A DNA stretch of 54,826 nt, from contig CAJUNC010000018.1 of NCBI GenBank assembly GCA_910587695.1, forward strand, positions 1 through 54,826, given 5' to 3'. The position numbers and the translations under genes were made by a program. Shown here piece by piece: positions 1 to 7,672 of the stretch (within the stretch, counting starts at the first letter, position 1; each line of letters starts with the position of its first letter). Under the pieces are notes generated by a model. The model did not search any database, had not been told where the DNA came from, and was given only the letters and a program-made list of their open reading frames with translations. Source of the DNA: an uncultured Lactobacillus sp. GTDB lineage: Bacteria; Bacillota; Bacilli; Lactobacillales; Lactobacillaceae.

Positions 1-84
1 ACCGCATAAACTATTTTTCTATTTAAACTGTATACTTGACGGACCCCAGTGCCAATTGACAGGTTTTTTAACTGATATTTTAGA

Positions 85-1428
85 TCAATACAGCTCTAGG
101 TATTGATCGCGTTCCCATTGGGAGACTTCTTGACGATATGCCTCCCACTCTAAACGTTTAGCTTCAATAAAGTTGTTGTATAGGTGTGGCCCCATCGCAT
201 TGATGATCACTTCATCAGTTCGCAAGGCTTTTAGCGCATTATGCAAGGTCGATGGTAGATCCTCGATCCCGTTGGCTTTGCGTTCTTCTTCCCCCATAAC
301 ATAAATGTTACGGTCAACTGGTTTTGGTGGTTCGATCTTATTTTTCAAACCATCTAACCCGGCCGCTAAGACAGCAGCTACTGCAAGATATGGATTAGCC
401 GATGGATCAACACTGCGTAATTCGACCCGGGTGGATAAACCACGAGCGATCGGTACACGGATCAACGGTGAACGGTTATGACCAGACCAAGCTACGTAAA
501 CTGGAGCTTCGTACCCTGGAACTAAACGCTTATAAGAGTTGACTGTTGGATTCATGACAGCTGTATAATTACGCGCATGCTTTATCAAGCCACCCAAGAA
601 ATAGCGCGCTTCTTGGGAAAGTTGCTCTTCAGCATTTTCGTCGAAGAAAACATTGCCCTTTTCATTGAAAAGTGACATATTCAAGTGCATCCCTGATCCA
701 TTGATCCGATCAAGTGGTTTTGGCATAAATGTTGCGTGTAGACCATATTTTCTAGCTACAGTTTTAACAACTAGTTTAAATGTTTGGATATTATCACAAG
801 CATGTAATGCATCTGCGTATTTAAAATCAACTTCATGTTGACCAGGAGCAACTTCGTGATGTGAAGCTTCAACATCAAAGCCCAACTTTTCTAATTCCAA
901 CACGATATCACGCCGACAATTTTCGCCTAAGTCGACTGGAGCAAGGTCAAAATAACTTCCCTTGTCATTTAGATGTGTGGTTGGTTTTCCTGTTTCAGGA
1001 TCCAATTTGAATAAGAAAAATTCTGGTTCAGGTCCAATGTTGAAGTCAGTAAAGCCTAATTCTTTCATTTCGTCCAAAATGCGGATCAAATTATTTCTTG
1101 GATCCCCATAGAATGGTGTTCGATCAGCATTGTAAACTTCACAGATCAGGCGTGCAACTTTCCCGTGCTCACTTCCCCACGGAAAGATCAACCAGGTTGA
1201 TAGATCTGGATAAAGCCACATATCGCTTTCTTCGATCCGCACAAAGCCGTCGATCGAAGAACCATCAAACATCATCTTGTTATCTAACACTTTGTCAAGT
1301 TGGCTGATCGGAACTTCCACGTTTTTGATCGTACCGTAGAGATCAGTGAACATCAAGCGCAAAAATTGCACATGCTCATCTTTTGCCATTTTACGAATTT
1401 CATCTTTGGTGTAGCTAGGTTTTGCCAT
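85..1428 (-). CDS. glnA: Glutamine synthetase type I
   Basis: ATP-dependent ligation of ammonia to glutamate to make glutamine, in the cytoplasm; the enzyme forms a dodecamer. The 447-residue product has the usual length of Gram-positive GSI-alpha and lacks the adenylylation-type insert of GSI-beta. Visible signature segments include the beta-grasp start near residue 20, GSGMHLNMSL (ATP/glutamate site) and NRSPLIRVP. An AAGGAG ribosome site lies before the ATG. It is the second gene after glnR, 23 bp downstream, the classic glnRA operon, so it should be repressed by GlnR when nitrogen is plentiful; in Gram-positives feedback-inhibited GlnA in turn stimulates GlnR. Identification is secure. 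Confidence 0.98.
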   Translation of the reverse strand: MAKPSYTKDEIRKMAKDEHVQFLRLMFTDLYGTIKNVEVPISQLDKVLDNKMMFDGSSIDGFVRIEESDMWLYPDLSTWLIFPWGSEHGKVARLICEVYNADRTPFYGDPRNNLIRILDEMKELGFTDFNIGPEPEFFLFKLDPETGKPTTHLNDKGSYFDLAPVDLGENCRRDIVLELEKLGFDVEASHHEVAPGQHEVDFKYADALHACDNIQTFKLVVKTVARKYGLHATFMPKPLDRINGSGMHLNMSLFNEKGNVFFDENAEEQLSQEARYFLGGLIKHARNYTAVMNPTVNSYKRLVPGYEAPVYVAWSGHNRSPLIRVPIARGLSTRVELRSVDPSANPYLAVAAVLAAGLDGLKNKIEPPKPVDRNIYVMGEEERKANGIEDLPSTLHNALKALRTDEVIINAMGPHLYNNFIEAKRLEWEAYRQEVSQWERDQYLELY

Positions 1429-1451
1429 ACTGATTGCTCCTTGTAATTTGA

Positions 1452-1838
1452 TTAGAGACCGTTATTTCGGAAAGAAAATTGATTTTGCTTACTCAAACCG
1501 CTGACAGCCACGAATTCATCGTGCAAGATCCGTCTAACATCGGCATCTGTCAGCGATTTTTCACGTTTAGCTTGGCGTTTTGCCTCTTCTTGGGCTCGCT
1601 CAGCATAGATCTGCTTGATACCAGCCATATTGATACCCTCAGCCAAATAATCCTTGACTTCTAATAATTTATCAATATTATTCAACGAATACATCCGACG
1701 ATTACCTTCATTTCGTTCAGGTATGACCAATCCCTGTTCCTCATAATAGCGGATCTGCCGTGCAGTTAGGTCGGTAAGTTTCATGACCGTCCCGATCGGC
1801 AAAACAGCCAATGAACGGCGTAACTCTTTTTCCTTCAT
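1452..1838 (-). CDS. glnR: GlnR, MerR-family nitrogen repressor
   Basis: A 128-residue transcription factor with an N-terminal MerR winged helix (MKLTDLTARQIRYYEEQGLV near residue 20) and a short C-terminal tail that in this family senses feedback-inhibited glutamine synthetase. It represses glnRA and other ammonium or glutamine genes. It sits directly upstream of glnA with a consensus promoter and a good TGTNA-N7-TNACA box in front (separate entries), which fits autorepression. Gene order ynbB-glnR-glnA is conserved in Bacilli. Confidence 0.97.
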   Translation of the reverse strand: MKEKELRRSLAVLPIGTVMKLTDLTARQIRYYEEQGLVIPERNEGNRRMYSLNNIDKLLEVKDYLAEGINMAGIKQIYAERAQEEAKRQAKREKSLTDADVRRILHDEFVAVSGLSKQNQFSFRNNGL

Positions 1839-1864
1839 AACATCCTCCTTTGGATCACTCCATT

Positions 1865-1893
1865 ATCATAGCAACTCTAAATTGCATTGTCAA
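1865..1893 (-). promoter_or_regulatory. glnRA sigma-A promoter
   Basis: On the minus strand TTGACA (1888-1893) and TATGAT (1865-1870) are separated by exactly 17 bp, about 30 bp before the glnR start. It lies just downstream of the GlnR box. Confidence 0.85.
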
Positions 1894-1900
1894 CTACTTA

Positions 1901-1917
1901 TGTCACATCTTATAACA
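1901..1917 (-). promoter_or_regulatory. GlnR-binding box
   Basis: Minus-strand TGTTATAAGATGTGACA fits the TnrA/GlnR consensus TGTNA-N7-TNACA at every fixed position. It abuts the -35 of the glnR promoter. The match is seen directly; binding by GlnR is inferred from the family. Confidence 0.85.
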
Positions 1918-1944
1918 TAGAATGATGGATATTTATTTTTTTAG

Positions 1945-1972
1945 TAAAAAAAGCCGAGTATAGACCCGACTT
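1945..1972 (-). terminator. Rho-independent terminator after ynbB
   Basis: An 8-bp stem (1964-1971 with 1952-1959, including G-U pairs) followed on the minus strand by a run of seven T. It separates the miaA-ynbB unit from glnRA. Confidence 0.8.
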
Positions 1973-1980
1973 TTGACTTA

Positions 1981-3249
1981 TCAATCTTTATAAAATGCTT
2001 CTTTAGCAGCTGCCGTGACGGCTAATTTAACATGCGCATAAGATAGCCCACCTTGAATGTAGAGACAGTATGGTTCACGCAAAGGACCATCAGAGGAAAG
2101 TTCGATCGTCGACCCTTCTGTGAAGCTCCCGGAAGCCATAATAACTTGATCTTCATAGCCATCCATATAACTTGGCACTGGATCAACAAAGGCATTCATT
2201 GGTGAATTATGCTGGATCGCAGCACAAAACTTGATCATCGGTTCAGGCTTTCCAAATGTGACCGTTTGGACAAGATCTGTTCGCGGTGCATCCCATTTAG
2301 GCGAAACCTCCATTCCAAGTTCTTCTAGTAAAGCTGCCGTATAGATCGCACCTTTGATCGCTTCACCCGTTGTATGTGGTGCCATAAAGACCCCTTGATA
2401 GAAATCACGTAGATATCCCCAAGTTGGACCTTCAGCCTTGCCTAAACCAGGAGCATAAAGTTGCGCAGCTGCCTGAGCCACTAAGTCTTTACGCCCAACG
2501 ATAAAGGCACCACCCTTAGCGATCCCTGCACCAGCATTTTTGAATAACGAACCCGCCATCAGATCTGCCCCGTAAAATGATGGTTCGGTTGTTTCTGAAA
2601 ATTCGCCGTAACAATTATCGATGAAGATCATTGCATTTGGAGCATATTGTTTTACAAATTCGATCATTTCTTTAACTTCATCAACGACGAAACTATCGCG
2701 GGTCGCATAACCACGTGAACGTTGGATCGCGACCATCTTGATCGACTTATTATTTTGTAATTTTTCTTTGACCGCATCATAGTCGACTTTGCCTCGTTCA
2801 TTTAATGGAGTGTAATCAAAGTTGATATCATATTCTTTAAGAGTTTTAGGATTATCGCCCACAACACCGATAACTTGTTGGATCGTATCATACGGCATCC
2901 CCGTCATATAATAAAGAGTATCTTTAGGACGTAAAACACCATAAAAAGCAGTTGCGATCGCATGTGTCCCAGAGATAAGTTGCGGACGAACTAAAGCATC
3001 ATCGACTTTAAAGTAGTCAGCAAAGATAGCTTCAAGTTTTTCACGTCCTATATCATCAAAACCATATCCAGTTGAACCGACCAGATCTTCTTCAGCGACC
3101 CGGTGTTTTCTAAACAAGCTTAACAAGCGTTGTTGATTGTAGAGCACTTGTTCATCGATCTTTTGCAAGTGGCCACTGATCTTTTCATCGACTTTTGCCA
3201 CCTTTGCGATCAGATCCTCTGGTAAGTTTTGTTTCCATGAATTTAACAT
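1981..3249 (-). CDS. ynbB: YnbB, PLP-dependent methionine gamma-lyase-like / aluminium-resistance family protein
   Basis: A 422-residue fold-type I PLP protein of the 'cystathionine beta-lyase family involved in aluminium resistance'. The likely Schiff-base lysine is in GSLFKNAGAGIAKGG, and an aspartate-bearing IFIDNCYGEF segment precedes it. The natural substrate is not established for this family. A GGAGGATTTTCA ribosome site precedes the ATG, 13 bp after miaA, so the two are probably cotranscribed. The place between miaA and glnR is the same as in Bacillus subtilis, although hfq and hflX are absent here. Confidence 0.93.
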   Translation of the reverse strand: MLNSWKQNLPEDLIAKVAKVDEKISGHLQKIDEQVLYNQQRLLSLFRKHRVAEEDLVGSTGYGFDDIGREKLEAIFADYFKVDDALVRPQLISGTHAIATAFYGVLRPKDTLYYMTGMPYDTIQQVIGVVGDNPKTLKEYDINFDYTPLNERGKVDYDAVKEKLQNNKSIKMVAIQRSRGYATRDSFVVDEVKEMIEFVKQYAPNAMIFIDNCYGEFSETTEPSFYGADLMAGSLFKNAGAGIAKGGAFIVGRKDLVAQAAAQLYAPGLGKAEGPTWGYLRDFYQGVFMAPHTTGEAIKGAIYTAALLEELGMEVSPKWDAPRTDLVQTVTFGKPEPMIKFCAAIQHNSPMNAFVDPVPSYMDGYEDQVIMASGSFTEGSTIELSSDGPLREPYCLYIQGGLSYAHVKLAVTAAAKEAFYKD

Positions 3250-3262
3250 TGAAAATCCTCCA

Positions 3263-4189
3263 TTATTTTGCGAGCCAGTCCGTAACTAACTCAATGATTT
3301 TTTCTTTTTGTGCTGGATGTTGCACGATATCAAACCAATTAACATCCATCTTATTGCGAAACCATGTCAATTGACGTTTGGCATAGCGTCGTGAATTTTG
3401 TTTGACTGCCAAGACAGCCTCTTCAAGCGTGCTCTTATCCTCAAAATATGGATAAAATTCCTTATATCCGATCCCTTTTCCCGGGGGTAATTCAGCTCCG
3501 CCTTGCTCATAGAGAAAACGGGCTTCTGCCAACAATCCCTGTTCTAACATCAGATCGACCCGTTGATTGATCCGTTCGTATAATAAAGCTCTTTCCGTCG
3601 TCAACCCGATGATCAAGGCGTCGTAAGCTAAACTTTCTTGATCAGCCTGACTGGAAAATAAATTCCCCGTTTTTTCATAGACCTCTAAAGCTCGCACGAC
3701 CCGTTGTTCATTTTGAAACGGGATCTTCGCTGCTGCTTTAGGGTCGATCTGGGCTAATTTTTCCCATAACTTTTTTTGCCCATGTTCAGCCGCAAAAGCA
3801 TGCCATTTGTTGCGTTCAGTCTCAGCCTGAGCATAACTATCCTGCCCCAATTTAAAATCATTTAATAACGCGTGAAGATAAAAACCAGTTCCTCCCGCTA
3901 AGAGCGGTAGTTTATCTTCTTTAGCGATCATTTGAACATCTTGTTTACAATGCGCAATAAAATCAGCTACAGAAAAGCGCTGATCGATCTCATTTATATC
4001 AAGCATATAATGCTTGATGCCCTGCATTTCTGCGGATGTTACTTTAGCCGTCCCAATGTCTAGACCTCGATAGATCTGCATCGAATCCCCAGAGATGACC
4101 TCACCATTGAATTTTTGGGCTAATTCAACAGCTAATGCCGTTTTCCCCACTGCAGTTGGCCCCACGATCATTAGTAGCTTTTGTGCCAT
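3263..4189 (-). CDS. miaA: tRNA dimethylallyltransferase MiaA
   Basis: Transfers a dimethylallyl group to N6 of A37 in tRNAs reading UNN codons. The 308-residue protein opens with the P-loop GPTAVGKTALAVELA, followed by the DSMQIYRGLDIGTAK segment typical of the family and the C-terminal RRYAKRQLTWFRN motif. Normal length. First gene of a miaA-ynbB transcription unit. Confidence 0.97.
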   Translation of the reverse strand: MAQKLLMIVGPTAVGKTALAVELAQKFNGEVISGDSMQIYRGLDIGTAKVTSAEMQGIKHYMLDINEIDQRFSVADFIAHCKQDVQMIAKEDKLPLLAGGTGFYLHALLNDFKLGQDSYAQAETERNKWHAFAAEHGQKKLWEKLAQIDPKAAAKIPFQNEQRVVRALEVYEKTGNLFSSQADQESLAYDALIIGLTTERALLYERINQRVDLMLEQGLLAEARFLYEQGGAELPPGKGIGYKEFYPYFEDKSTLEEAVLAVKQNSRRYAKRQLTWFRNKMDVNWFDIVQHPAQKEKIIELVTDWLAK

Positions 4190-4327
4190 TATCTTTCCTT
4201 TCTATAAGACTAATTTATTCACATGATTAATACTATCATATTTTTTAGCCAAAAGAGTTAAATACTGGATATTTTTTGGCTAATCATTCATAATAGGAGT
4301 AGTAATTCAAAAAGGAGGAATTCCCCT

Positions 4328-4504
4328 ATGAAGACATTTGGTAAAGGCTTCTTAGTTGGCACGTTAACTGCTTTTAGTGCAGTTGCAGGTTGTGTTTACG
4401 CATTCAAGAAGACTGTAGTTGAACCGATCGAAGAACGCGAAGCAGTGTTGGATCAACATCGTCGTCGTGCATTGCGCAAACGCCGTTCTTCCCATCAAGG
4501 ATAG
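4328..4504 (+). CDS. DUF3042-family small membrane protein
   Basis: A 58-residue gene with a strong ribosome site (AAGGAGG about 10 bp before the ATG). The product starts MKTFGKGFLLVGT-like, with a glycine/alanine-rich hydrophobic segment (about residues 7-26), then a conserved KKTVVEPIEEREAVLD-like stretch and a very basic tail (RRRALRKRRSSH). This matches my memory of the DUF3042 family of Lactobacillales, whose function is unknown. It is transcribed away from miaA and closed by a strong terminator, so it is a single-gene unit. Confidence 0.85.
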   Translation: MKTFGKGFLVGTLTAFSAVAGCVYAFKKTVVEPIEEREAVLDQHRRRALRKRRSSHQG

Positions 4505-4513
4505 TAGATAAGC

Positions 4514-4550
4514 TACCCACTCCATTTTTTGGGAGTGGGTATTTTTATTT
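4514..4550 (+). terminator. Terminator after the DUF3042 gene
   Basis: A 10-bp stem (4514-4523 with 4532-4541), short loop, then TTTTTATTT. Confidence 0.88.
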
Positions 4551-4576
4551 ACTTTATCACGTCTTAGTGATATCAT
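4548..4576 (+). promoter_or_regulatory. Candidate promoter of the RHH-NfeD/SPFH unit
   Basis: TTTACT (4548-4553), a 17-bp spacer and TATCAT (4571-4576). Its -10 lies inside a perfect palindrome (next entry). The hexamers are only moderate matches. Confidence 0.5.
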
Positions 4577-4585
4577 AATGATATC
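4569..4585. promoter_or_regulatory. Perfect palindrome, candidate operator
   Basis: GATATCAT-A-ATGATATC: two perfect 8-bp inverted half-sites around one base, overlapping the candidate -10 and ending 34 bp before the gene for a ribbon-helix-helix protein. RHH proteins bind inverted half-sites and often autorepress, so this is a plausible autoregulatory operator. The palindrome is seen; its role is inferred. Confidence 0.5.
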
Positions 4586-4619
4586 GTAATGCTAAAATAT
4601 TTTTTAAGTGAGGTTCCTT

Positions 4620-4976
4620 ATGGACAAAGATGAAATGACGACTTTCTTATTTCGGTTGCCAACTTCATTAAAAGAAAAACTAAGTAAGAAGGCTAAAGAA
4701 GAAAATAAAAGTGTCAATGCAACATTGCAATCGATCGTTGATGAATCTTTAACTAAGCCCACTAATTCTGAGTCCTTGGAGAAACGAATGTTCTTAGGTA
4801 AACGCGTTTCGGCTAGGCAATTCGACGAACTTGATGGTCTAGTCAAAGTTGATGGCATCTATTATCGCTACTTGATCGAAAGTAACCAACCTTTAGAACT
4901 CGGTCACGACTACATCATCATCGAAGCAGTGGGGAATATCTTAACTTTACGACCACTTAATAATAAAGAGGAGTGA
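4620..4976 (+). CDS. Ribbon-helix-helix / NfeD-like OB-fold fusion protein
   Basis: A 118-residue protein. I chose ATG 4620 rather than GTG 4608 because the GTG is part of the ribosome site (GTGAGG, 6 bp before the ATG). Residues about 5-45 (TTFLFRLPTSLKEKLSKKA...SVNATLQSIVDES) look like an Arc/MetJ-type ribbon-helix-helix DNA-binding domain. Residues about 58-115 (GLVKVDGIYYRYLIESNQ, then ELGHDYIIIEAVGNILTLRP) look like the C-terminal OB domain of NfeD proteins, which partner SPFH proteins. The next gene, 6 bp on, is an SPFH protein, which supports the NfeD reading. No membrane segment is present, unlike normal NfeD. Domain calls are by eye. Confidence 0.75.
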   Translation: MDKDEMTTFLFRLPTSLKEKLSKKAKEENKSVNATLQSIVDESLTKPTNSESLEKRMFLGKRVSARQFDELDGLVKVDGIYYRYLIESNQPLELGHDYIIIEAVGNILTLRPLNNKEE

Positions 4977-4982
4977 ACCATT

Positions 4983-5789
4983 ATGTTTGGGATCAAGATC
5001 GTTCGACAAAACTGTAAGGGACTCGTTGAGACCTTAGGTAAATATTCACGTTCAGTCGATGCTGGCTTACAATTCTATGTCCCTTTCTTTCAAAAGATCC
5101 GGACAGTTGAATTAGCTATGCATCCACTGCGTTTACAAAAATATTCTGTTATCACGCAAGATAATGCCGAGATCGAGGCAAGTGTTACTTTGAACTACCA
5201 CGTTACTGATGCTAAAAAGTATACTTATGAAAACTCTGATTCTGTGGAATCTATGGCTCAGCTAGTTCGCGGGCATCTACGCGATATCATCGGACGAATG
5301 GATCTAAACGCTGCGTTAGGTTCGACCTCTAAGATCAATGCTGAGCTTGCACATGCAATCGGAGATCTGACAAATATTTACGGGATCAATGTCGATCGAG
5401 TCAACATTGATGAATTGACCCCTTCAAAAGAGATCCAAAAAGCCATGGACAAACAGTTAACAGCCGACCGTGAGCGGGTAGCTGCGATCGCTCGAGCCGA
5501 AGGGGAAGCCCGCAACATCAAATTAACGACTGACGCTAAAAATAAAGCCTTAGTCGAAACTGCACAAGCTCAAGCCCAAGCAACGAAAACACGGGCTGAC
5601 GCTGAAAGTTACCGGATCACCAAGATCCAAGAAGCTTTAAAAAATGTTGATGATAATTACTTCAAAGATCAAAGTATCACCGCTTTTACCAACCTTGCTG
5701 AATCAGATACTAATCTAGTCGTACTTTCAAAAGAAGATATTACCGAACTAGGACAAGTACCTGTTATTAAAAAAATGTTAGACCAGTAA
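4983..5789 (+). CDS. SPFH (stomatin/prohibitin/flotillin-type) protein without membrane anchor
   Basis: A 268-residue protein with an SPFH/band-7 domain (about residues 5-165, with VDAGLQFYVPFFQKIRTVEL and TQDNAEIEASVTLNYHV) followed by an alanine/glutamate-rich coiled coil (about 165-225, ERVAAIARAEGEARNIKL) and a short C-terminus. There is no clear N-terminal membrane helix. SPFH proteins form large oligomeric cages on membranes and often pair with NfeD. The ribosome site GAGGAG overlaps the stop of the preceding RHH-NfeD gene, so the two are translationally linked. Confidence 0.92.
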   Translation: MFGIKIVRQNCKGLVETLGKYSRSVDAGLQFYVPFFQKIRTVELAMHPLRLQKYSVITQDNAEIEASVTLNYHVTDAKKYTYENSDSVESMAQLVRGHLRDIIGRMDLNAALGSTSKINAELAHAIGDLTNIYGINVDRVNIDELTPSKEIQKAMDKQLTADRERVAAIARAEGEARNIKLTTDAKNKALVETAQAQAQATKTRADAESYRITKIQEALKNVDDNYFKDQSITAFTNLAESDTNLVVLSKEDITELGQVPVIKKMLDQ

Positions 5790-5813
5790 TGTCCCCTAGA
5801 GTGTGGGAAAGCA

Positions 5814-5860
5814 CGAAAAACCGCTACGATGTGTATTTTAGCATCATAGCGGTTTTTGTT
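5814..5860 (+). terminator. Terminator after the SPFH gene
   Basis: A long hairpin (AAAACCGCTA near 5817 with TAGCGGTTTT near 5847) with an A-run before and a T-run after it. Confidence 0.88.
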
Positions 5861-5929
5861 ATCGGCTGGGAGTTATGTATTTTTGATGTTTTAAAAGCCA
5901 AATAAAAACTTTGTTACAGCCGTATTTTT

Positions 5930-5968
5930 TACAAAAATATGGGTGACAACTTTATCGCTATCACCCAT
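5930..5968 (-). terminator. Terminator after the rhodanese-like gene
   Basis: Stem ATGGGTGA/TCACCCAT (5939-5946 with 5961-5968), followed on the minus strand by ATTTTTG. Confidence 0.75.
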
Positions 5969-5973
5969 ACCCA

Positions 5974-6393
5974 CTAAATTTTTTTAGTTTTCTTTTTACC
6001 ATCCCATTTAGAGTAGCCACCCTTTAAAATGTAGATGTCATTAAATCCTTCTTTTTTCAAACGAGCTGCGATCCGGATCGGCATCGCTTTAGTCGTATCA
6101 TAGAGATAAACTGGTGCATCTTTACGCAATGCATTTTCATAGAGCTTGAATTGTGCAAACGGCATATTTCTTGCCCCTAAAATATGTGAGCGACCAAACT
6201 CTGCACTATCGCGTAGATCGATCACTTGGCCTTTACGTAGGCCTTGTTTGAACTCATCGCTTTCAACGATATGAGCAACTTTTTTGCCCCGGTACCACCA
6301 ATATAGTTGTGTACCAAGCATCCACAATAAGATAATGACCAAAACAAGGTCGATCCAAAGCCATGCTGAAATTTCACCCAATACTAAACTCAT
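5974..6393 (-). CDS. Membrane-anchored rhodanese-like protein lacking the catalytic cysteine
   Basis: 139 residues: one N-terminal transmembrane helix (about 10-33, IDLVLVIILLWMLGTQLYWW), then a rhodanese fold (about 40-130) with the conserved VIDLRDSAEFGRSHILGARN segment. Where active rhodaneses carry the Cys loop after a strand (V-x-x-Y-C-x-x-G-x-R-S), this protein reads VYLYDTTKAMPIR: Asp replaces Cys and there is no cysteine anywhere in the protein. It is therefore probably not a sulfurtransferase and may bind a ligand or partner. It follows glcK, with a hairpin between them. Confidence 0.88.
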   Translation of the reverse strand: MSLVLGEISAWLWIDLVLVIILLWMLGTQLYWWYRGKKVAHIVESDEFKQGLRKGQVIDLRDSAEFGRSHILGARNMPFAQFKLYENALRKDAPVYLYDTTKAMPIRIAARLKKEGFNDIYILKGGYSKWDGKKKTKKI

Positions 6394-6412
6394 TAAAAAA
6401 CCTCCTAGACTA

Positions 6413-6443
6413 AAACAGTCTCACCCAAAAGCGAGACTGTTTA
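6413..6443 (-). terminator. Hairpin between glcK and the rhodanese-like gene
   Basis: Perfect 10-bp stem AAACAGTCTC/GAGACTGTTT followed on the minus strand by only TTTTAG. It may act as a partial terminator or an RNA processing/stability element within the operon. Confidence 0.55.
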
Positions 6444-6457
6444 ATTGATCAATACGT

Positions 6458-7417
6458 TTATTTAAATTCCAAAGCTAAAGAAGCAGCCCCGATAACCCCA
6501 GCAGAGTTACCTAATTGTGCTAATTTTAGTTTTGTCGTATTGCGGATCGTTGGGAATGCAAATTGCTTGAAGTAAGCTTCAACTTGATCCAATAAGAAAT
6601 CACCAGCAGCAGAAACACCGCCACCGATAACAACATATTCCGGGTGCAAAATACTACTGATATTAGCACTTGCCAACCCTAAGTAATAACAAACCCGATC
6701 AACAACACGTTTAGCCAAGATATCATCTTGTTTAGCTAGATCAAAGACCATCTTTGAGCTGATCTCTTCACCATTATCTAGAGCGCGCTTCAATTCAGAA
6801 TCGCCTGCAAATTCTTCAGCCATATCACGTGCTACCCGTACAACACCGGTAGCTGAAGCATAAGTTTCTAAACAACCTTTGTTACCACACGTGCAAAGAT
6901 AGCCATCAGGTTGAACGTTGATATGACCAACTTCACCCGCTGCGCCTAAACCGTGCAACAAGTTGCCATCAGCGATCAAACCGCCACCAACACCGGTACC
7001 TAAAGTAATAAATGCAACGTTATCAGCATTTTCACCCGCACCTTTCCAACGTTCACCTAAAGCAGCAACGTTAGCATCGTTATCAAGCGCAAACTTGATC
7101 CCTGTACCTTTTTCGATCTCAGCTTTAACATTTTGAACTGTCTTCCAGTTCAAGTTGTAAGCACCAACGACCGTTCCAGCAGCCCGATCAACGGTCCCTG
7201 GTGTCCCCATCCCAATACCGATAAATTGGTCTGGTGTCATTTCATATAAATTCAAGTGATGGTTGATCGATTCAATGATATCAGGTACGATATGTGAACC
7301 TTCATCTAAAATGTTAGTTTCAATACTCCATTTTTGTTGGATCTCACCATCTGATGTTAAAATTGCAAATTTGATCGTTGTCCCACCAAGGTCAACGCCG
7401 ATAAGTTTCTTGTCCAT
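6458..7417 (-). CDS. glcK: Glucokinase, ROK family
   Basis: Phosphorylates glucose to glucose-6-phosphate with ATP. The start is ATG 7417 (319 residues), because the TTG at 7435 lies in the GAGGAG ribosome site. The ATP-binding segment GVDLGGTTIKFAIL is at the N-terminus, FITLGTGVGGG is in the middle, and the ROK zinc signature CTCGNKGCLE is at about residues 175-184. Placement after the rhomboid and yqgQ genes matches yqgP-yqgQ-glcK of Bacillus. Confidence 0.96.
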   Translation of the reverse strand: MDKKLIGVDLGGTTIKFAILTSDGEIQQKWSIETNILDEGSHIVPDIIESINHHLNLYEMTPDQFIGIGMGTPGTVDRAAGTVVGAYNLNWKTVQNVKAEIEKGTGIKFALDNDANVAALGERWKGAGENADNVAFITLGTGVGGGLIADGNLLHGLGAAGEVGHINVQPDGYLCTCGNKGCLETYASATGVVRVARDMAEEFAGDSELKRALDNGEEISSKMVFDLAKQDDILAKRVVDRVCYYLGLASANISSILHPEYVVIGGGVSAAGDFLLDQVEAYFKQFAFPTIRNTTKLKLAQLGNSAGVIGAASLALEFK

Positions 7418-7437
7418 ACTAATATGTCTCCTCAAAT

Positions 7438-7653
7438 CTAAATATCCTTAGCTGCTTCGTATTGTTCCTCAATGCGGTGTTCCCGCGTCAAGACTAGTTT
7501 GGCACTCAAAAAGACTTGTTTATCGATCGCATCAGCTTTATATAAATTGTCCAACTCGATCGCCATCAATTCGATATCCCAAAGCCTTTTACCAACATAA
7601 ACAAAGATCCCGAAATGCTTCAAAAGCTGTTGAACATCATATAACGTCTTCAT
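7438..7653 (-). CDS. yqgQ: YqgQ, DUF910 family
   Basis: A 71-residue helical protein starting MKTLYDVQQLLKHFG, the usual start of DUF910 proteins. I use ATG 7653, which is preceded by GGGAGAGG, and not the upstream in-frame ATG at 7728, which would overlap the rhomboid gene. The role is unknown; in B. subtilis the gene is also between the rhomboid gene and glcK. Confidence 0.92.
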   Translation of the reverse strand: MKTLYDVQQLLKHFGIFVYVGKRLWDIELMAIELDNLYKADAIDKQVFLSAKLVLTREHRIEEQYEAAKDI

Positions 7654-7672
7654 GAAAACCTCTCCCTCAAAA

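Noticed and set aside
1..84. Possible terminator of glnA
   Set aside because: I see no clean stem followed by a T-run on the minus strand; the terminator may lie outside the window.
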